A stretch of 64,000 nucleotides of DNA from the NCBI GenBank assembly GCA_938028835.1, contig CALIMJ010000021.1:1-64000 (forward strand). Reading direction: 5' to 3'. Under the pieces are notes generated by a model, which did not search any database, had not been told where the DNA came from, and worked only from the letters and a program-made list of their open reading frames with translations. Shown here one piece after another: positions 27,619-35,813 of this stretch. The position numbers and the translations under genes are program-made. The first letter of the stretch is position 1; every line of letters starts with the position of its first letter. Source of the stretch: an uncultured bacterium (GTDB taxonomy: Bacteria > Sysuimicrobiota > Sysuimicrobiia > Sysuimicrobiales > Sysuimicrobiaceae).

Positions 27619-28394
27619 ACTCTTCTCCCCAGGCCACCGTGGTGTTGCTGCACGGGGCCGGGGCGGACTTTGCCGGCCTGAGCTGGAAGCACGTGGTCCC
27701 TCGGCTGTCGCGGGGCTACCGGGTCCTTACTCCGAACCTGCCGGGCCACGGTGGGACCCCTGAGCTGCCCGATCCCACCACGGAGGCCTACCTGGACTGG
27801 CTGTGCCGCTGGATGGATGGGGCAGGGGTCGAGCGAGCGACCCTGGCGGGCCTGTCGCTGGGAGGGGCTCTGGCCCTGGGCTACGCCCTGCGGAGTCCGG
27901 AACGCGTGGACCGGCTGGTCCTGGCCGCGAGCTACGGGCTGTCGCGCCAGGTCCCCTACCACGCACTCGTGTGGTTCCTCCTGCGGTCGCCGTTGCGCCG
28001 GCTGCTGCGGGCCCCTGTTCTGCGCCAGGGGCCCGGCCTTCGGTTAGGTGTGCGCTTCGTGGTGGGTGACCCCCGGGCGGTGGACGCCGAGCTCCTGGAG
28101 GACGTCCGCACCGCGCTGCGCGGTACCAGCCCGGGGTTGTTCTGGCGGTGGCTGGAGACCGAGGTGAAGGGGAGCCGCGTTCGCACTTACTACGGCGACC
28201 GACTCCGCGACCTCCGCTGCCCCGTGCTGCTGATCCATGGCGACCGCGACCGGCTGGTACCCCTCGCCCACGCGGAGCAGGCGGCACGCAGGATCCCCCA
28301 GGCCCGTCTGGTCGTCCTGCGGGGCTGCGGCCACTGGCCGCCGCGGGAGCGGCCGGAGGAGTTCTGCAGCGCCCTGGAGGCCTTCCTGGGGTGA
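27615..28394 (+). CDS. Alpha/beta-hydrolase, substrate unknown
   Basis: This 259-residue protein is an alpha/beta-hydrolase. It has the oxyanion region VVLLHGAGADFAGLSWK, PNLPGHGGTPE, the nucleophile elbow GLSLGGA, an acidic residue in IHGDRDRLVP and the catalytic histidine in GCGHWPPRERPEEF. The cap region between is rich in arginine and leucine. The TTG start overlapping the aroA TGA is the only start coupled to the operon. Role in aromatic metabolism is possible only by position; peptidase, esterase and lactonase activities are all open. Confidence 0.8.
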   Translation: MNSSPQATVVLLHGAGADFAGLSWKHVVPRLSRGYRVLTPNLPGHGGTPELPDPTTEAYLDWLCRWMDGAGVERATLAGLSLGGALALGYALRSPERVDRLVLAASYGLSRQVPYHALVWFLLRSPLRRLLRAPVLRQGPGLRLGVRFVVGDPRAVDAELLEDVRTALRGTSPGLFWRWLETEVKGSRVRTYYGDRLRDLRCPVLLIHGDRDRLVPLAHAEQAARRIPQARLVVLRGCGHWPPRERPEEFCSALEAFLG

Positions 28395-28464
28395 CGGACA
28401 TTATTTTCAGATCTGCGGTGCAACTGTGAAGGATTTTTTTACACCTCCCCCGAATCCCTAGGCC
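28395..28464 (+). promoter_or_regulatory. AT-rich leader of muropeptide-salvage cluster
   Basis: This 70-base gap is the most AT-rich spot in the region. It contains TTATTTTCAG, a T7 run at 28434-28440 and an imperfect inverted repeat GTGAA...TTTAC, possibly the operator of the adjacent RpiR/MurR-type regulator. A promoter for the cluster should lie here, but no clear -35/-10 pair can be assigned. The T run lacks a strong stem, so it is not a convincing terminator. Confidence 0.35.
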
Positions 28465-29325
28465 GTGGGCATCCAACCTGTAGCGGCCGGCTGTTGGCTG
28501 CGCCTGCGGGAGCTGGCCCCCTCCCTGGCGGAGGCGGAGCGCCGGGTAGCCGAATACGTGGTCCGCGAGGGTCGCCGCGTGCCGGCCCTGTCCATCACGG
28601 AGCTGGCCGAACGGTGCGGCGTCAGCGAGGCCACCGTGGTCCGGGTGTGCAAGCGCCTGGGGCTTCGGGGTTACCAGGAGCTGCGGATCCGGCTGAGCGC
28701 GGAGTTAGCCGCGGAGCAACCGCAGATTGTCGGCGAGGTCCGCCGCGGCGACGGGGTGGAGGAGGCTTGCCGGAAGCTGTTCGCCGGCATGGTGGCGGCC
28801 CTGGAAGAAACGCTCCGGGTGCTGGACTGGTCCGTGCTGGAGCGGGTGGTGGCTCGGGTGGCTGCGGCTCGCCGGGTGGACCTGTATGGGGTCGGTGCGT
28901 CAGGGGTCGTGGCTACGGACGCTGCCTTGAAGCTGCTCCGGATCGGAGTTCAGGCGCAGGCCTTCACCGACCCGCACCTGCAGGCCACCTCCGCGGCCCT
29001 GCTGGGCCGTCGGGACGTGGCCATCGGCGTCTCCCACTCCGGCAGCACCCGGGACACGGTGGAGGCGCTGCGGGTGGCCCGCGCCGCCGGCGCGTTTACT
29101 GTGGCGGTGACGCAGGTAGGGCCCTCGCCCATCACCCGGGTGGCGGATGCGGTGCTCAACACCGTGGCCCGGGAGCCGCTGTTGCGGGAGGCGGCCATCG
29201 GCTCCCGCATGGCGGCCATGGCCGTGCTGGATGCTGTATTCGCCGGCCTGCTCCTGCGCCGGTACGCAACCGCACGAGGGGCGCTGGAGCGCACGCGGGA
29301 GGCCCTGGTGGGGAGAAAGTACTAG
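28465..29325 (+). CDS. MurR/RpiR-family transcriptional regulator
   Basis: This 286-residue protein has an RpiR-type N-terminal helix-turn-helix (ALSITELAERCGVSEATVVRVCKRLGLRGYQELR) and a C-terminal SIS sugar-phosphate-binding domain (DLYGVGASG, IGVSHSGSTRDTVEALRVARAAGAFTVAVT). Family members sense phosphorylated sugars; MurR senses MurNAc-6-phosphate. It heads the cluster containing murQ and anmK, so MurNAc-6-phosphate is the likely effector. The GTG at 28465 starts the frame just after the AT-rich leader. The next gene begins 17 bases on. Confidence 0.85.
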   Translation: MGIQPVAAGCWLRLRELAPSLAEAERRVAEYVVREGRRVPALSITELAERCGVSEATVVRVCKRLGLRGYQELRIRLSAELAAEQPQIVGEVRRGDGVEEACRKLFAGMVAALEETLRVLDWSVLERVVARVAAARRVDLYGVGASGVVATDAALKLLRIGVQAQAFTDPHLQATSAALLGRRDVAIGVSHSGSTRDTVEALRVARAAGAFTVAVTQVGPSPITRVADAVLNTVAREPLLREAAIGSRMAAMAVLDAVFAGLLLRRYATARGALERTREALVGRKY

Positions 29326-29342
29326 ACGGTGGAAAGGGGGCG

Positions 29343-30902
29343 GTGTCCGTGCGAAAGCGATCGATCCTGACAGCGCTGTCGGTCGCCCTGGTGGCGGTTG
29401 CGTTCCCCTCGGGTGCTCAGGGCCTGCGGCCGCAGCCGGGAGGGACCATCCGGGTGGGGATCACCCAGGAGATCCTGAACCTGGATCCCCACGTGGCGAC
29501 CGCGTTCTCCTCCTTTCAGGTGCTCGATCTAGTGTACGAAGGGCTGCTCCGCCTGGACCCGCGTACCCTCCGGCTGGAGCCCAACCTGGCGGAGAGCTGG
29601 TCGGTATCCGCGGACGGGCTGACCTACGTGTTCCGCCTGCGGCGGGATGCCACCTTCCACGACGGGTCCCAGGTGGACGCCACGGACGTCAAGTATACCT
29701 TCGACCGGATCCTGGAGCCGGCGACGCGCTCTCCCCAGGCCAGCTTCCTGGAGCCGGTCCGAGAGGTCGCGGTCGTGGATCCGTTTACAGTCCGGATCAC
29801 GTTGAAGCGCCCGTACGCGCCGTTTTTGGCCTTGCTGGCGGGGGCCGGCCGCGGCATCGTCCCGGTGAACTTCGAGGATAAGGTGGGCGACCCGAGGACG
29901 CGGACCCTGGGCAGCGGGCCCTACCGGCTGGACCGATTCAGCACCAGCGCGGTGCGGTTGGTCAAACACGACCGTTACTGGCGCCGGGACGGCGCCGGGG
30001 TCCGCCTGCCGTACGCGGACGCGGTGGAGTACCGGGTGATCCCGGACCCGGCCACCTTGCGGGCGGCGGTGCGCGCGGGCGAGGTGGAACTGATCGTGGG
30101 TTTTGGGGTGGACGTGACGGCCGCGCGGACCCTGGCGGGGGTACAAGGGCTGCGGGTTCAGTCCGCGCCAGACCTGGCCTATAGCCTCCTGGGGATTAAC
30201 CACGAGCGACCGCCCTTCAACGACATACGGATTCGGCAGGCGTTGAGCTTGGCGGTGGATCGGGGGGCACTGGCTCAGGTGGTGTATTCCGGTCGTGCGG
30301 TCCCTGCAGGGCCGATCCCGCCGACACTGGAGGCGTGGCAGCCGGTGGCGCCCGGGCGACTGCCTTACTACACGCCTGACCGGGCGCGCGCCCGGCAGCT
30401 GATCCAGCAGGCGGGCCAGGGCCGGGTGAGCTTCCGGATTCTGCCGATCCCCACGGTACCCGAGGCGGTCCAGATGGCGCAGGTCTTGCGGGAACAGCTG
30501 AACGCGGCGGGCTTCGCGGTGGAGATTGAGCAGACAGACTTCGCCACCTTCCTGGCCCGCTGGCGCGGCAGCCAGTTCGACGCCTTCGTGTCCCTCAACG
30601 GCGGCTTCGTGGACCCGGATCTGCACCTTTACCGGCATGTGCACTCCTCTGGCAGCACCAACGTGTTCAAGTTCAAGGACGCGGCGGTGGACGCTCTGTT
30701 GGAGCGGGGTCGGACCACCACGGACCTCGGGCAGCGGGTGCGCGTCTACCGGGACCTGCAGGTGCAGCTGGCGGAGAAGGTCCCCTTCCTGTTCCTCAAC
30801 TATGCCGACGTGTTCGCGGTCAGCCGCACTTCGCTGCAGGGCTTCGTGCTGTCCTCTACCCGGACCATGACGCCTGTGGCGGAATCGTGGCTCGCACCGT
30901 GA
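29343..30902 (+). CDS. Peptide-type ABC transporter substrate-binding protein
   Basis: This 519-residue secreted protein belongs to the OppA/DppA solute-binding family (SBP_bac_5). An N-terminal signal peptide (about 1-27, VRKRSILTALSVALVAVAF) lacks a lipobox cysteine. Family segments follow: GGTIRVGITQEILNLDPHVAT, LAESWSVSADGLTYVFRLRRDATFHDG, DVKYTFDRIL, LGSGPYRL and FNDIRIRQALSLAVDR. It would deliver peptides, or here muropeptides, to the two permeases that follow. The GTG at 29343 follows GGAAAGGGGG. The lack of a lipobox suggests a soluble periplasmic or loosely held protein. Confidence 0.9.
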   Translation: MSVRKRSILTALSVALVAVAFPSGAQGLRPQPGGTIRVGITQEILNLDPHVATAFSSFQVLDLVYEGLLRLDPRTLRLEPNLAESWSVSADGLTYVFRLRRDATFHDGSQVDATDVKYTFDRILEPATRSPQASFLEPVREVAVVDPFTVRITLKRPYAPFLALLAGAGRGIVPVNFEDKVGDPRTRTLGSGPYRLDRFSTSAVRLVKHDRYWRRDGAGVRLPYADAVEYRVIPDPATLRAAVRAGEVELIVGFGVDVTAARTLAGVQGLRVQSAPDLAYSLLGINHERPPFNDIRIRQALSLAVDRGALAQVVYSGRAVPAGPIPPTLEAWQPVAPGRLPYYTPDRARARQLIQQAGQGRVSFRILPIPTVPEAVQMAQVLREQLNAAGFAVEIEQTDFATFLARWRGSQFDAFVSLNGGFVDPDLHLYRHVHSSGSTNVFKFKDAAVDALLERGRTTTDLGQRVRVYRDLQVQLAEKVPFLFLNYADVFAVSRTSLQGFVLSSTRTMTPVAESWLAP

Positions 30903-30905
30903 GGG

Positions 30906-31853
30906 ATGCGGAGCTACCTCGCCGAGCGGCTGTGGCAGCTCCCGGCGGTGTTGTTGGTGGTGTCGGGGCTGGTGTTCTCGGTGATGCATCTCGTGCCCGG
31001 GGATCCGGCTCAGCTCCTCTTGGGCTTCGAGAACACGGACCCCGTGCAGCTGGAGCGGGTGCGGAGGGACTTTGGGCTGGATCGCCCCGTCCTGGTTCAG
31101 TACGGGCGCTGGCTGGGCCGGGTGGTGCAGGGGGACCTGGGGGTGTCGGTGCGCACGGGGCGGGCGGTGGCGGAGATTGTGAGCGAGGCGTTCCCTTATA
31201 CGGTGACCCTCGCCGGCTACGCCCTGGCGCTGGCCGTCATCGTGGCGCTGCCCCTTGGGGTGTGGGCCGGTACCACACGGTCCAGAGGCGCAGATGCCGT
31301 GGTGCAGGCGGTGTTCCTGATCGGGCTCTCGGTGCCAGCCTTTTGGGTAGGATCCCTGCTCATCCTGGTGTTCTCGGTGGAGCTGCGGTGGTTCCCGCTC
31401 CTGACGTACCCGCATCCGTGGCGGGATCCCCTGGGAGCCCTACGGGGCTTCCTGCTGCCGGCGGTCACCCTCGCGATCCCCAACGCGGCGGCCATCGCGA
31501 GGATGGTGCGGGCTTCCGTCCTGGCCGTGCGCGGGGAGGAATATGTGCGGGTGGCGAGGGCCAAGGGGCTCTCGGAAGGGGCGGTCATTCGCAGGCATGT
31601 GGTCCGCAATGCCCTGGTGCCCATCGTGACCCTGATCGGGATCGTCGCGGGCTACCTTCTGGGTGGGTCGGTGGTGGTCGAGCAGGTCTTTGCGGTACCG
31701 GGGCTTGGGCGGGCAGGTCTCCAGGCCATCGTCCAGCGGGACTACCCGCTCTTGCAGGGCGTCGTACTGATCACCACAGCCGCCTTCGTGCTGGTGAACC
31801 TCGTGGTGGATCTCCTGTATGCGCTCCTGGACCCCCGGATCCGGTACGCGTGA
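30906..31853 (+). CDS. ABC peptide transporter permease, DppB/OppB type
   Basis: This 315-residue permease has six predicted membrane spans, the first at about 11-30, and a typical DppB N-terminal region: HLVPGDPAQLLLG followed by VRRDFGLDRPVLVQYGRWL and GVSVRTGRAV. The cytoplasmic EAA-like loop is EEYVRVARAKGLSEGAVIRRHVVRNAL, which contacts the ATPase. It begins 3 bases after the binding-protein gene. The ATPase subunits it needs are not encoded in the window. Confidence 0.92.
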   Translation: MRSYLAERLWQLPAVLLVVSGLVFSVMHLVPGDPAQLLLGFENTDPVQLERVRRDFGLDRPVLVQYGRWLGRVVQGDLGVSVRTGRAVAEIVSEAFPYTVTLAGYALALAVIVALPLGVWAGTTRSRGADAVVQAVFLIGLSVPAFWVGSLLILVFSVELRWFPLLTYPHPWRDPLGALRGFLLPAVTLAIPNAAAIARMVRASVLAVRGEEYVRVARAKGLSEGAVIRRHVVRNALVPIVTLIGIVAGYLLGGSVVVEQVFAVPGLGRAGLQAIVQRDYPLLQGVVLITTAAFVLVNLVVDLLYALLDPRIRYA

Positions 31854-32682
31854 GCCACGGGTCCGACGGTGGCCCGGCAAGGTCGTCGTCGGCGGGTCGG
31901 TCCTAGCGCTGGTAGCCGGCCTGGCGCTGGGCGCGGAGGTGCTGGCTCCCCATCCGGTCACGCGGATGGATCCGGAGGCGCGTCTGGCCGTACCGAGCTT
32001 GCGGCATCCTCTGGGGACGGACTTCTTCGGGAGGGACGTTCTGAGCCGGGTCCTGGTCGGCTACCGGACCTCCTTGGCCATCGCGTTCCTGGCGGTGGGG
32101 TTTGCGGCCGGCGTGGGGACTGCGGTAGGCGTTGCGGCCGGATACTCGGGTGGTCGCACGGACGCTTTGCTGATGAGGTCGATGGATGTCCTGTTCGCCT
32201 TCCCCGTGTTCCTGCTGGCCATCACCATCGTGGTGATCCTCGGGGTGGGGACTGCCACGGCCATCCTGGCCATCGGGATCGTGTACGTACCCATCTTTGC
32301 GCGCATCGCCAGGGGCCCGACCCTGGTGGTGAACGCGCAGCAGTACGTGGAGGCAGCACGGTCGCTGGGTGCGAGCTCATGGCACATCGTACGCCGGCAT
32401 GTTCTCCCGAACATCGCCACGCCGGTGTTGGTCCAGGCGTCAACCAACCTCGCCACCGCGATCCTGTTCGAGTCGGCGCTGAGCTTCCTAGGGCTCGGGG
32501 TTCAGCCGCCCTACCCGTCCCTGGGGATGATGGTGAGCGAGGGGAGGCCGTATGTGGAGTTGAGCCCGTGGCCCGTGGTGTTCCCCGGCCTCGCCATCGC
32601 GGTGGTGGTCCTCGGGTTCAACCTCCTGGGCGACGGGCTGCAGGAACTGCTGGACCCTCGACTGCGGGCGCAGCGGGCGTGA
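31819..32682 (+). CDS. ABC peptide transporter permease, DppC/OppC type
   Basis: This 287-residue permease is the second half of the channel. HPLGTDFFGRDVLSRVLVGYRTSLAIAF is the DppC signature, with an EAA loop QQYVEAARSLGASSWHIVRRHVLPN and LFESALSFLGLGVQPPYPSLGMM near the end. The only in-frame ATG overlaps the previous gene by 35 bases, which is unusual next to the 4-base overlaps elsewhere but no closer start is in frame. The stop overlaps the next GTG. Confidence 0.9.
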   Translation: MRSWTPGSGTREPRVRRWPGKVVVGGSVLALVAGLALGAEVLAPHPVTRMDPEARLAVPSLRHPLGTDFFGRDVLSRVLVGYRTSLAIAFLAVGFAAGVGTAVGVAAGYSGGRTDALLMRSMDVLFAFPVFLLAITIVVILGVGTATAILAIGIVYVPIFARIARGPTLVVNAQQYVEAARSLGASSWHIVRRHVLPNIATPVLVQASTNLATAILFESALSFLGLGVQPPYPSLGMMVSEGRPYVELSPWPVVFPGLAIAVVVLGFNLLGDGLQELLDPRLRAQRA

Positions 32683-33761
32683 CGGGGGATCGGCTGATGG
32701 GGCTCCTGCGGAAGGGGGTGACCTCGGGGGTCTTCCCGGGGGCGGCCGGAGTGGTGTGGGTGGGTGGGGAGACGGTCTTCGAGGGCTTCGCGGGCTACGC
32801 GCAGCTCGTCCCGGAGCGCCGGCCGGTAGTCCCGCGCACGCTGTTCGACCTGGCGTCCCTGACCAAGGTGCTGTGTACTGTCCCCGTCCTGCTCCGGCTG
32901 TGGGCGGACGGGCGGGTGGACCTGGACGAGCCCCTGCGGCGGTGGTTGCCGGAACTCGAGGGCGCGCCCGCAGGGCGAGCCACCCTGCGTCAGGCGCTGG
33001 CCCATACCACGGGACTTCCGGCGTGGCGGCCGCTGTACTTGTGCGCGCGCGGGAGGGAGGCGGTCGTGCGGGCCATCGCCGCTGTGTCCCTGGAAGCGGT
33101 TCCCGGAAGCCGGGTACGGTACTCGGACCTCGGGATGCTCCTCGCGGGCTTTGTGGCGGAGCGGGCGGCGGGTGTGGGGCTAGACGTGTTGTTCCAGCAG
33201 CACGTAGCAGCACCCCTCGGCCTGCGAGACACAGGATTCCGGCCGCCTCCGGAGGGTCGGAGTCGCTGCGCTGCCACGGAGGAGGGAAACGTGTACGAGC
33301 GCCGGATGGCCTGGAAGGCCGGCCGGTCCTTCCGTTGGCGCGAGGGCATCATTCTGGGAGAGGTGCATGACGGCAACGCGTACTACGCGCTGGGCGGTGT
33401 GGCGCCCCACGCGGGGCTGTTCTCCCCGGCGTGGGAGGTGATGCGGGCGGTGGTAGCGTGGCTGCTGCCCGGCCAGTGGCTGCCGGAGGACTGCGTGGTC
33501 GAAGCGGTAAGGGACCAGCGCCGGGGTGCCCAGGGCGAGCCGCGGGGCCTGGGGTGGCTGCTGCACCATCCCGAGGCCTTCTTCGGCGCTTTCGGTCCCC
33601 GCTCGTTCGGCCACACGGGGTTCACCGGGACGTCCGTGGCGGCTGACCCGGACCGACTCCTCGTCGCGGTCCTGCTGACCAACCGGGTCCACCCATACGT
33701 GCGGGAGGGCATCGAGGCGTTCCGCCGTGCCTTCTACGATGCGGTGGCGGAGACGGTGTGA
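32679..33761 (+). CDS. Serine hydrolase, AmiE/class C beta-lactamase-like
   Basis: This 360-residue protein has the penicillin-recognising fold. SLTK at 60-63 supplies the nucleophile serine and lysine, YSD at 148-150 replaces the usual YxN, and HTG near 313 is the third motif. No signal peptide is evident, so it is probably cytoplasmic. In Bacillus, a protein of this fold (AmiE/YbbE) is encoded beside murQ and removes peptide from MurNAc. The same neighbourhood here suggests an amidase for imported muropeptides rather than antibiotic resistance. It overlaps the permease gene as GTGA. Confidence 0.78.
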   Translation: MTGDRLMGLLRKGVTSGVFPGAAGVVWVGGETVFEGFAGYAQLVPERRPVVPRTLFDLASLTKVLCTVPVLLRLWADGRVDLDEPLRRWLPELEGAPAGRATLRQALAHTTGLPAWRPLYLCARGREAVVRAIAAVSLEAVPGSRVRYSDLGMLLAGFVAERAAGVGLDVLFQQHVAAPLGLRDTGFRPPPEGRSRCAATEEGNVYERRMAWKAGRSFRWREGIILGEVHDGNAYYALGGVAPHAGLFSPAWEVMRAVVAWLLPGQWLPEDCVVEAVRDQRRGAQGEPRGLGWLLHHPEAFFGAFGPRSFGHTGFTGTSVAADPDRLLVAVLLTNRVHPYVREGIEAFRRAFYDAVAETV

Positions 33762-33771
33762 GGAGGTTGGC

Positions 33772-34674
33772 GTGAGCGACCCGCTGGACGACCTGGAAAC
33801 TGAACAACCCAACCCTCGAACCGCGGACCTGGACCGGCTGCCGGTCTCGGAGGTGGTGCGGCTGATCAACCAGGAGGACGCCACGGTAGCGGAGGCGGTG
33901 CGGCAGGCGCTGCCCGCGGTCGCCCGGGCCGCAGAGCTGGTGGCAGAACGGTTGGCACGCGGCGGGCGGGTGTTCTACGTGGGCGCGGGTACCAGTGGCC
34001 GGATCGGGTGGCTGGACGCGGTGGAGTGGGTGCCCACCTTCGGGGTGGAGCCGGGCTCCGTGCAGGCCGTGGTGGCCGGCGGGATCGGCTCCACCGTGGA
34101 GGCGAGCTCCGAGCTCGAGGACGACGCGGAGCTGGGCGCTCGCGACCTCCAGGCTCAGGGACCGCGTGCGGACGACGTGGTGGTGGGGATTGCGGCCAGC
34201 GGACGGACCCCTTATGTGTTGGGGGCCCTGCGGGCGGCGCGCGACGCAGGCTGCGCCACGGTGGCCGTGTGTAACAATCCCCATTCCCCCATGGAGGCCG
34301 TGGCGGACGTGGCGGTGGTGGTCCGGACGGGACCGGAGGTGGTGGCCGGCTCGACGCGGATGAAGGCGGGGACCGCTCAGAAGATGGTGCTGAACATGCT
34401 GAGCACCGCGGCCATGGTCCGGCTGGGGAAGGTGTACCGGAACCTCATGGTGGACGTCCAGCCCCTGAACCGCAAGCTGGCGGCGCGCGCCAGCCGGATC
34501 GTGGCGCAGGCGGCGGGGGTGTCTGCTGAGGAAGCGGAGGAGTGGCTGGACCGGGCCGGCCGCAACGTGAAGCTGGCCATCGTCATGGCCCGGACGGGCT
34601 GCGGGCCGGAGGAGGCCGCGGCCAGACTCCGGGGTGCCGGCGGCCAGGTTCGCGTGGCGCTGGGGGAGACGTGA
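33772..34674 (+). CDS. murQ: N-acetylmuramic acid 6-phosphate etherase
   Basis: MurQ splits the lactyl ether of MurNAc-6-phosphate, giving GlcNAc-6-phosphate and D-lactate. The 300-residue SIS-domain protein has TEQPNPRTADLD at the start, FYVGAGTSGRIGWLDAVE, catalytic Glu85 before WVPTFG, and a second acidic segment near SSELEDDAELG. VVGIAASGRTPYV and TGPEVVAGSTRMKAGTAQKMVLNMLSTA are strong family signatures. AGGAGG lies 5 bases before the GTG start. It overlaps anmK as GTGA. Confidence 0.95.
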   Translation: MSDPLDDLETEQPNPRTADLDRLPVSEVVRLINQEDATVAEAVRQALPAVARAAELVAERLARGGRVFYVGAGTSGRIGWLDAVEWVPTFGVEPGSVQAVVAGGIGSTVEASSELEDDAELGARDLQAQGPRADDVVVGIAASGRTPYVLGALRAARDAGCATVAVCNNPHSPMEAVADVAVVVRTGPEVVAGSTRMKAGTAQKMVLNMLSTAAMVRLGKVYRNLMVDVQPLNRKLAARASRIVAQAAGVSAEEAEEWLDRAGRNVKLAIVMARTGCGPEEAAARLRGAGGQVRVALGET

Positions 34675-35813
34675 CGGACTTCCGTTGGCCCCACCCTGAG
34701 TCGGCGCTGCGCGTGGTGGGGGTGATGTCCGGTACCTCCTGCGACGGCGTGGACGTGGCCGTGGTCGAGGTGCGACGGGGCGCCGGGTTGCGCGTACGCA
34801 CCCTGTCCGCGTGGACGAAGCCGTACAGCGACACGGTCCGGGAAGCTCTGCTGCGCCTGGCGAGTCCCGAGGCCACCCCGGAGGAGGTCTGCCGGTGGAA
34901 CGTCGAGGTGGGCGAGCAGTTGGCGGAGGCGGTGCTCGAGGCGCTGGCCCGCGGGGGGCTGGAGCCCGAGCGCTGCCACCTGGTTGGCTCCCACGGGCAC
35001 ACGGTCTGGCACGTGCCGGGGCACAGCACGCTCCAGATCGGCGAGGCGGCGGTGATCGCCGAGCGCACGGGCCTGCCCGTGGTGAGCAACTTCCGGGCGC
35101 GGGACGTGGCCGCGGGCGGACACGGGGCGCCGCTGGTCCCCTACGTGGACTGGCTGTTGTTCGTCCACCCGCAGCGCAGCCGGGCGGTACAGAACCTGGG
35201 TGGAATCGGTAACGTAACGTGGCTGCCCGCGGCCGCACGCCCCGATGGGGTGGTGGCCTTCGACACCGGTCCCGGGAACATGGTGGTGGACAGTGTGGTC
35301 CGGCTGCTTACAGGCGCCCGCTACGACCAGGGCGGCCGCATGGCGGCGGCAGGGGCTCCGCACCTGGGTCTCGTGGAGGAACTCCTCGGGCACCCTTACT
35401 TCCGTCAGCCTCCCCCGAAGAGCACCGGTCGCGAGGTGTTCGGGCTTGACTACGCGCGGGCCCTGGTGGAGCGGGGGCGCCAGCTCGGGCTGTCCGACGC
35501 GGACCTGGTGGCCACCGCTACCTACCTGACCGCGCGCACCGTGGCGGAAGCCTACCGCTTCCTCGGGACGGTGGACGAGGTGCTGCTGAGCGGGGGCGGC
35601 GTGCACAACCGGACCCTGGTGGGCTGGCTCGAGAAGTTGCTGGCTCCCGTTCCGGTCCGAACCACCGCGGAAGAGGGGGTGGACCCGGACTTTAAGGAGG
35701 CTGTGGCGTTCGCAGTGTTGGCGGCGATGACCGCATGGGGAATGCCGGGGAACCTCCCCACCGCCACGGGGGCCCGGCGGGCGGTTATCCTGGGAGACCT
35801 CACCCCCCCTTGA
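34671..35813 (+). CDS. anmK: Anhydro-N-acetylmuramic acid kinase
   Basis: AnmK hydrolyses the 1,6-anhydro bond of anhydro-MurNAc and phosphorylates it, giving MurNAc-6-phosphate, the MurQ substrate. The 380-residue product has the ASKHA kinase pattern: VGVMSGTSCDGVDVA, VGSHGHTVWH, LGGIGNVTW, FDTGPGNMVVD, a DQGGRMA segment, PKSTGREVFG and LLSGGGVHNRTL. Its presence implies that lytic-transglycosylase products reach the cytoplasm. It lies between murQ and the SIS gene with 4-base overlaps on both sides. Confidence 0.95.
   Translation: MTDFRWPHPESALRVVGVMSGTSCDGVDVAVVEVRRGAGLRVRTLSAWTKPYSDTVREALLRLASPEATPEEVCRWNVEVGEQLAEAVLEALARGGLEPERCHLVGSHGHTVWHVPGHSTLQIGEAAVIAERTGLPVVSNFRARDVAAGGHGAPLVPYVDWLLFVHPQRSRAVQNLGGIGNVTWLPAAARPDGVVAFDTGPGNMVVDSVVRLLTGARYDQGGRMAAAGAPHLGLVEELLGHPYFRQPPPKSTGREVFGLDYARALVERGRQLGLSDADLVATATYLTARTVAEAYRFLGTVDEVLLSGGGVHNRTLVGWLEKLLAPVPVRTTAEEGVDPDFKEAVAFAVLAAMTAWGMPGNLPTATGARRAVILGDLTPP

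Noticed and set aside
32679-33761. Antibiotic-resistance beta-lactamase
   Set aside because: No signal peptide, YSD instead of YxN, and placement in a muropeptide operon favour an AmiE-like cell-wall recycling role.
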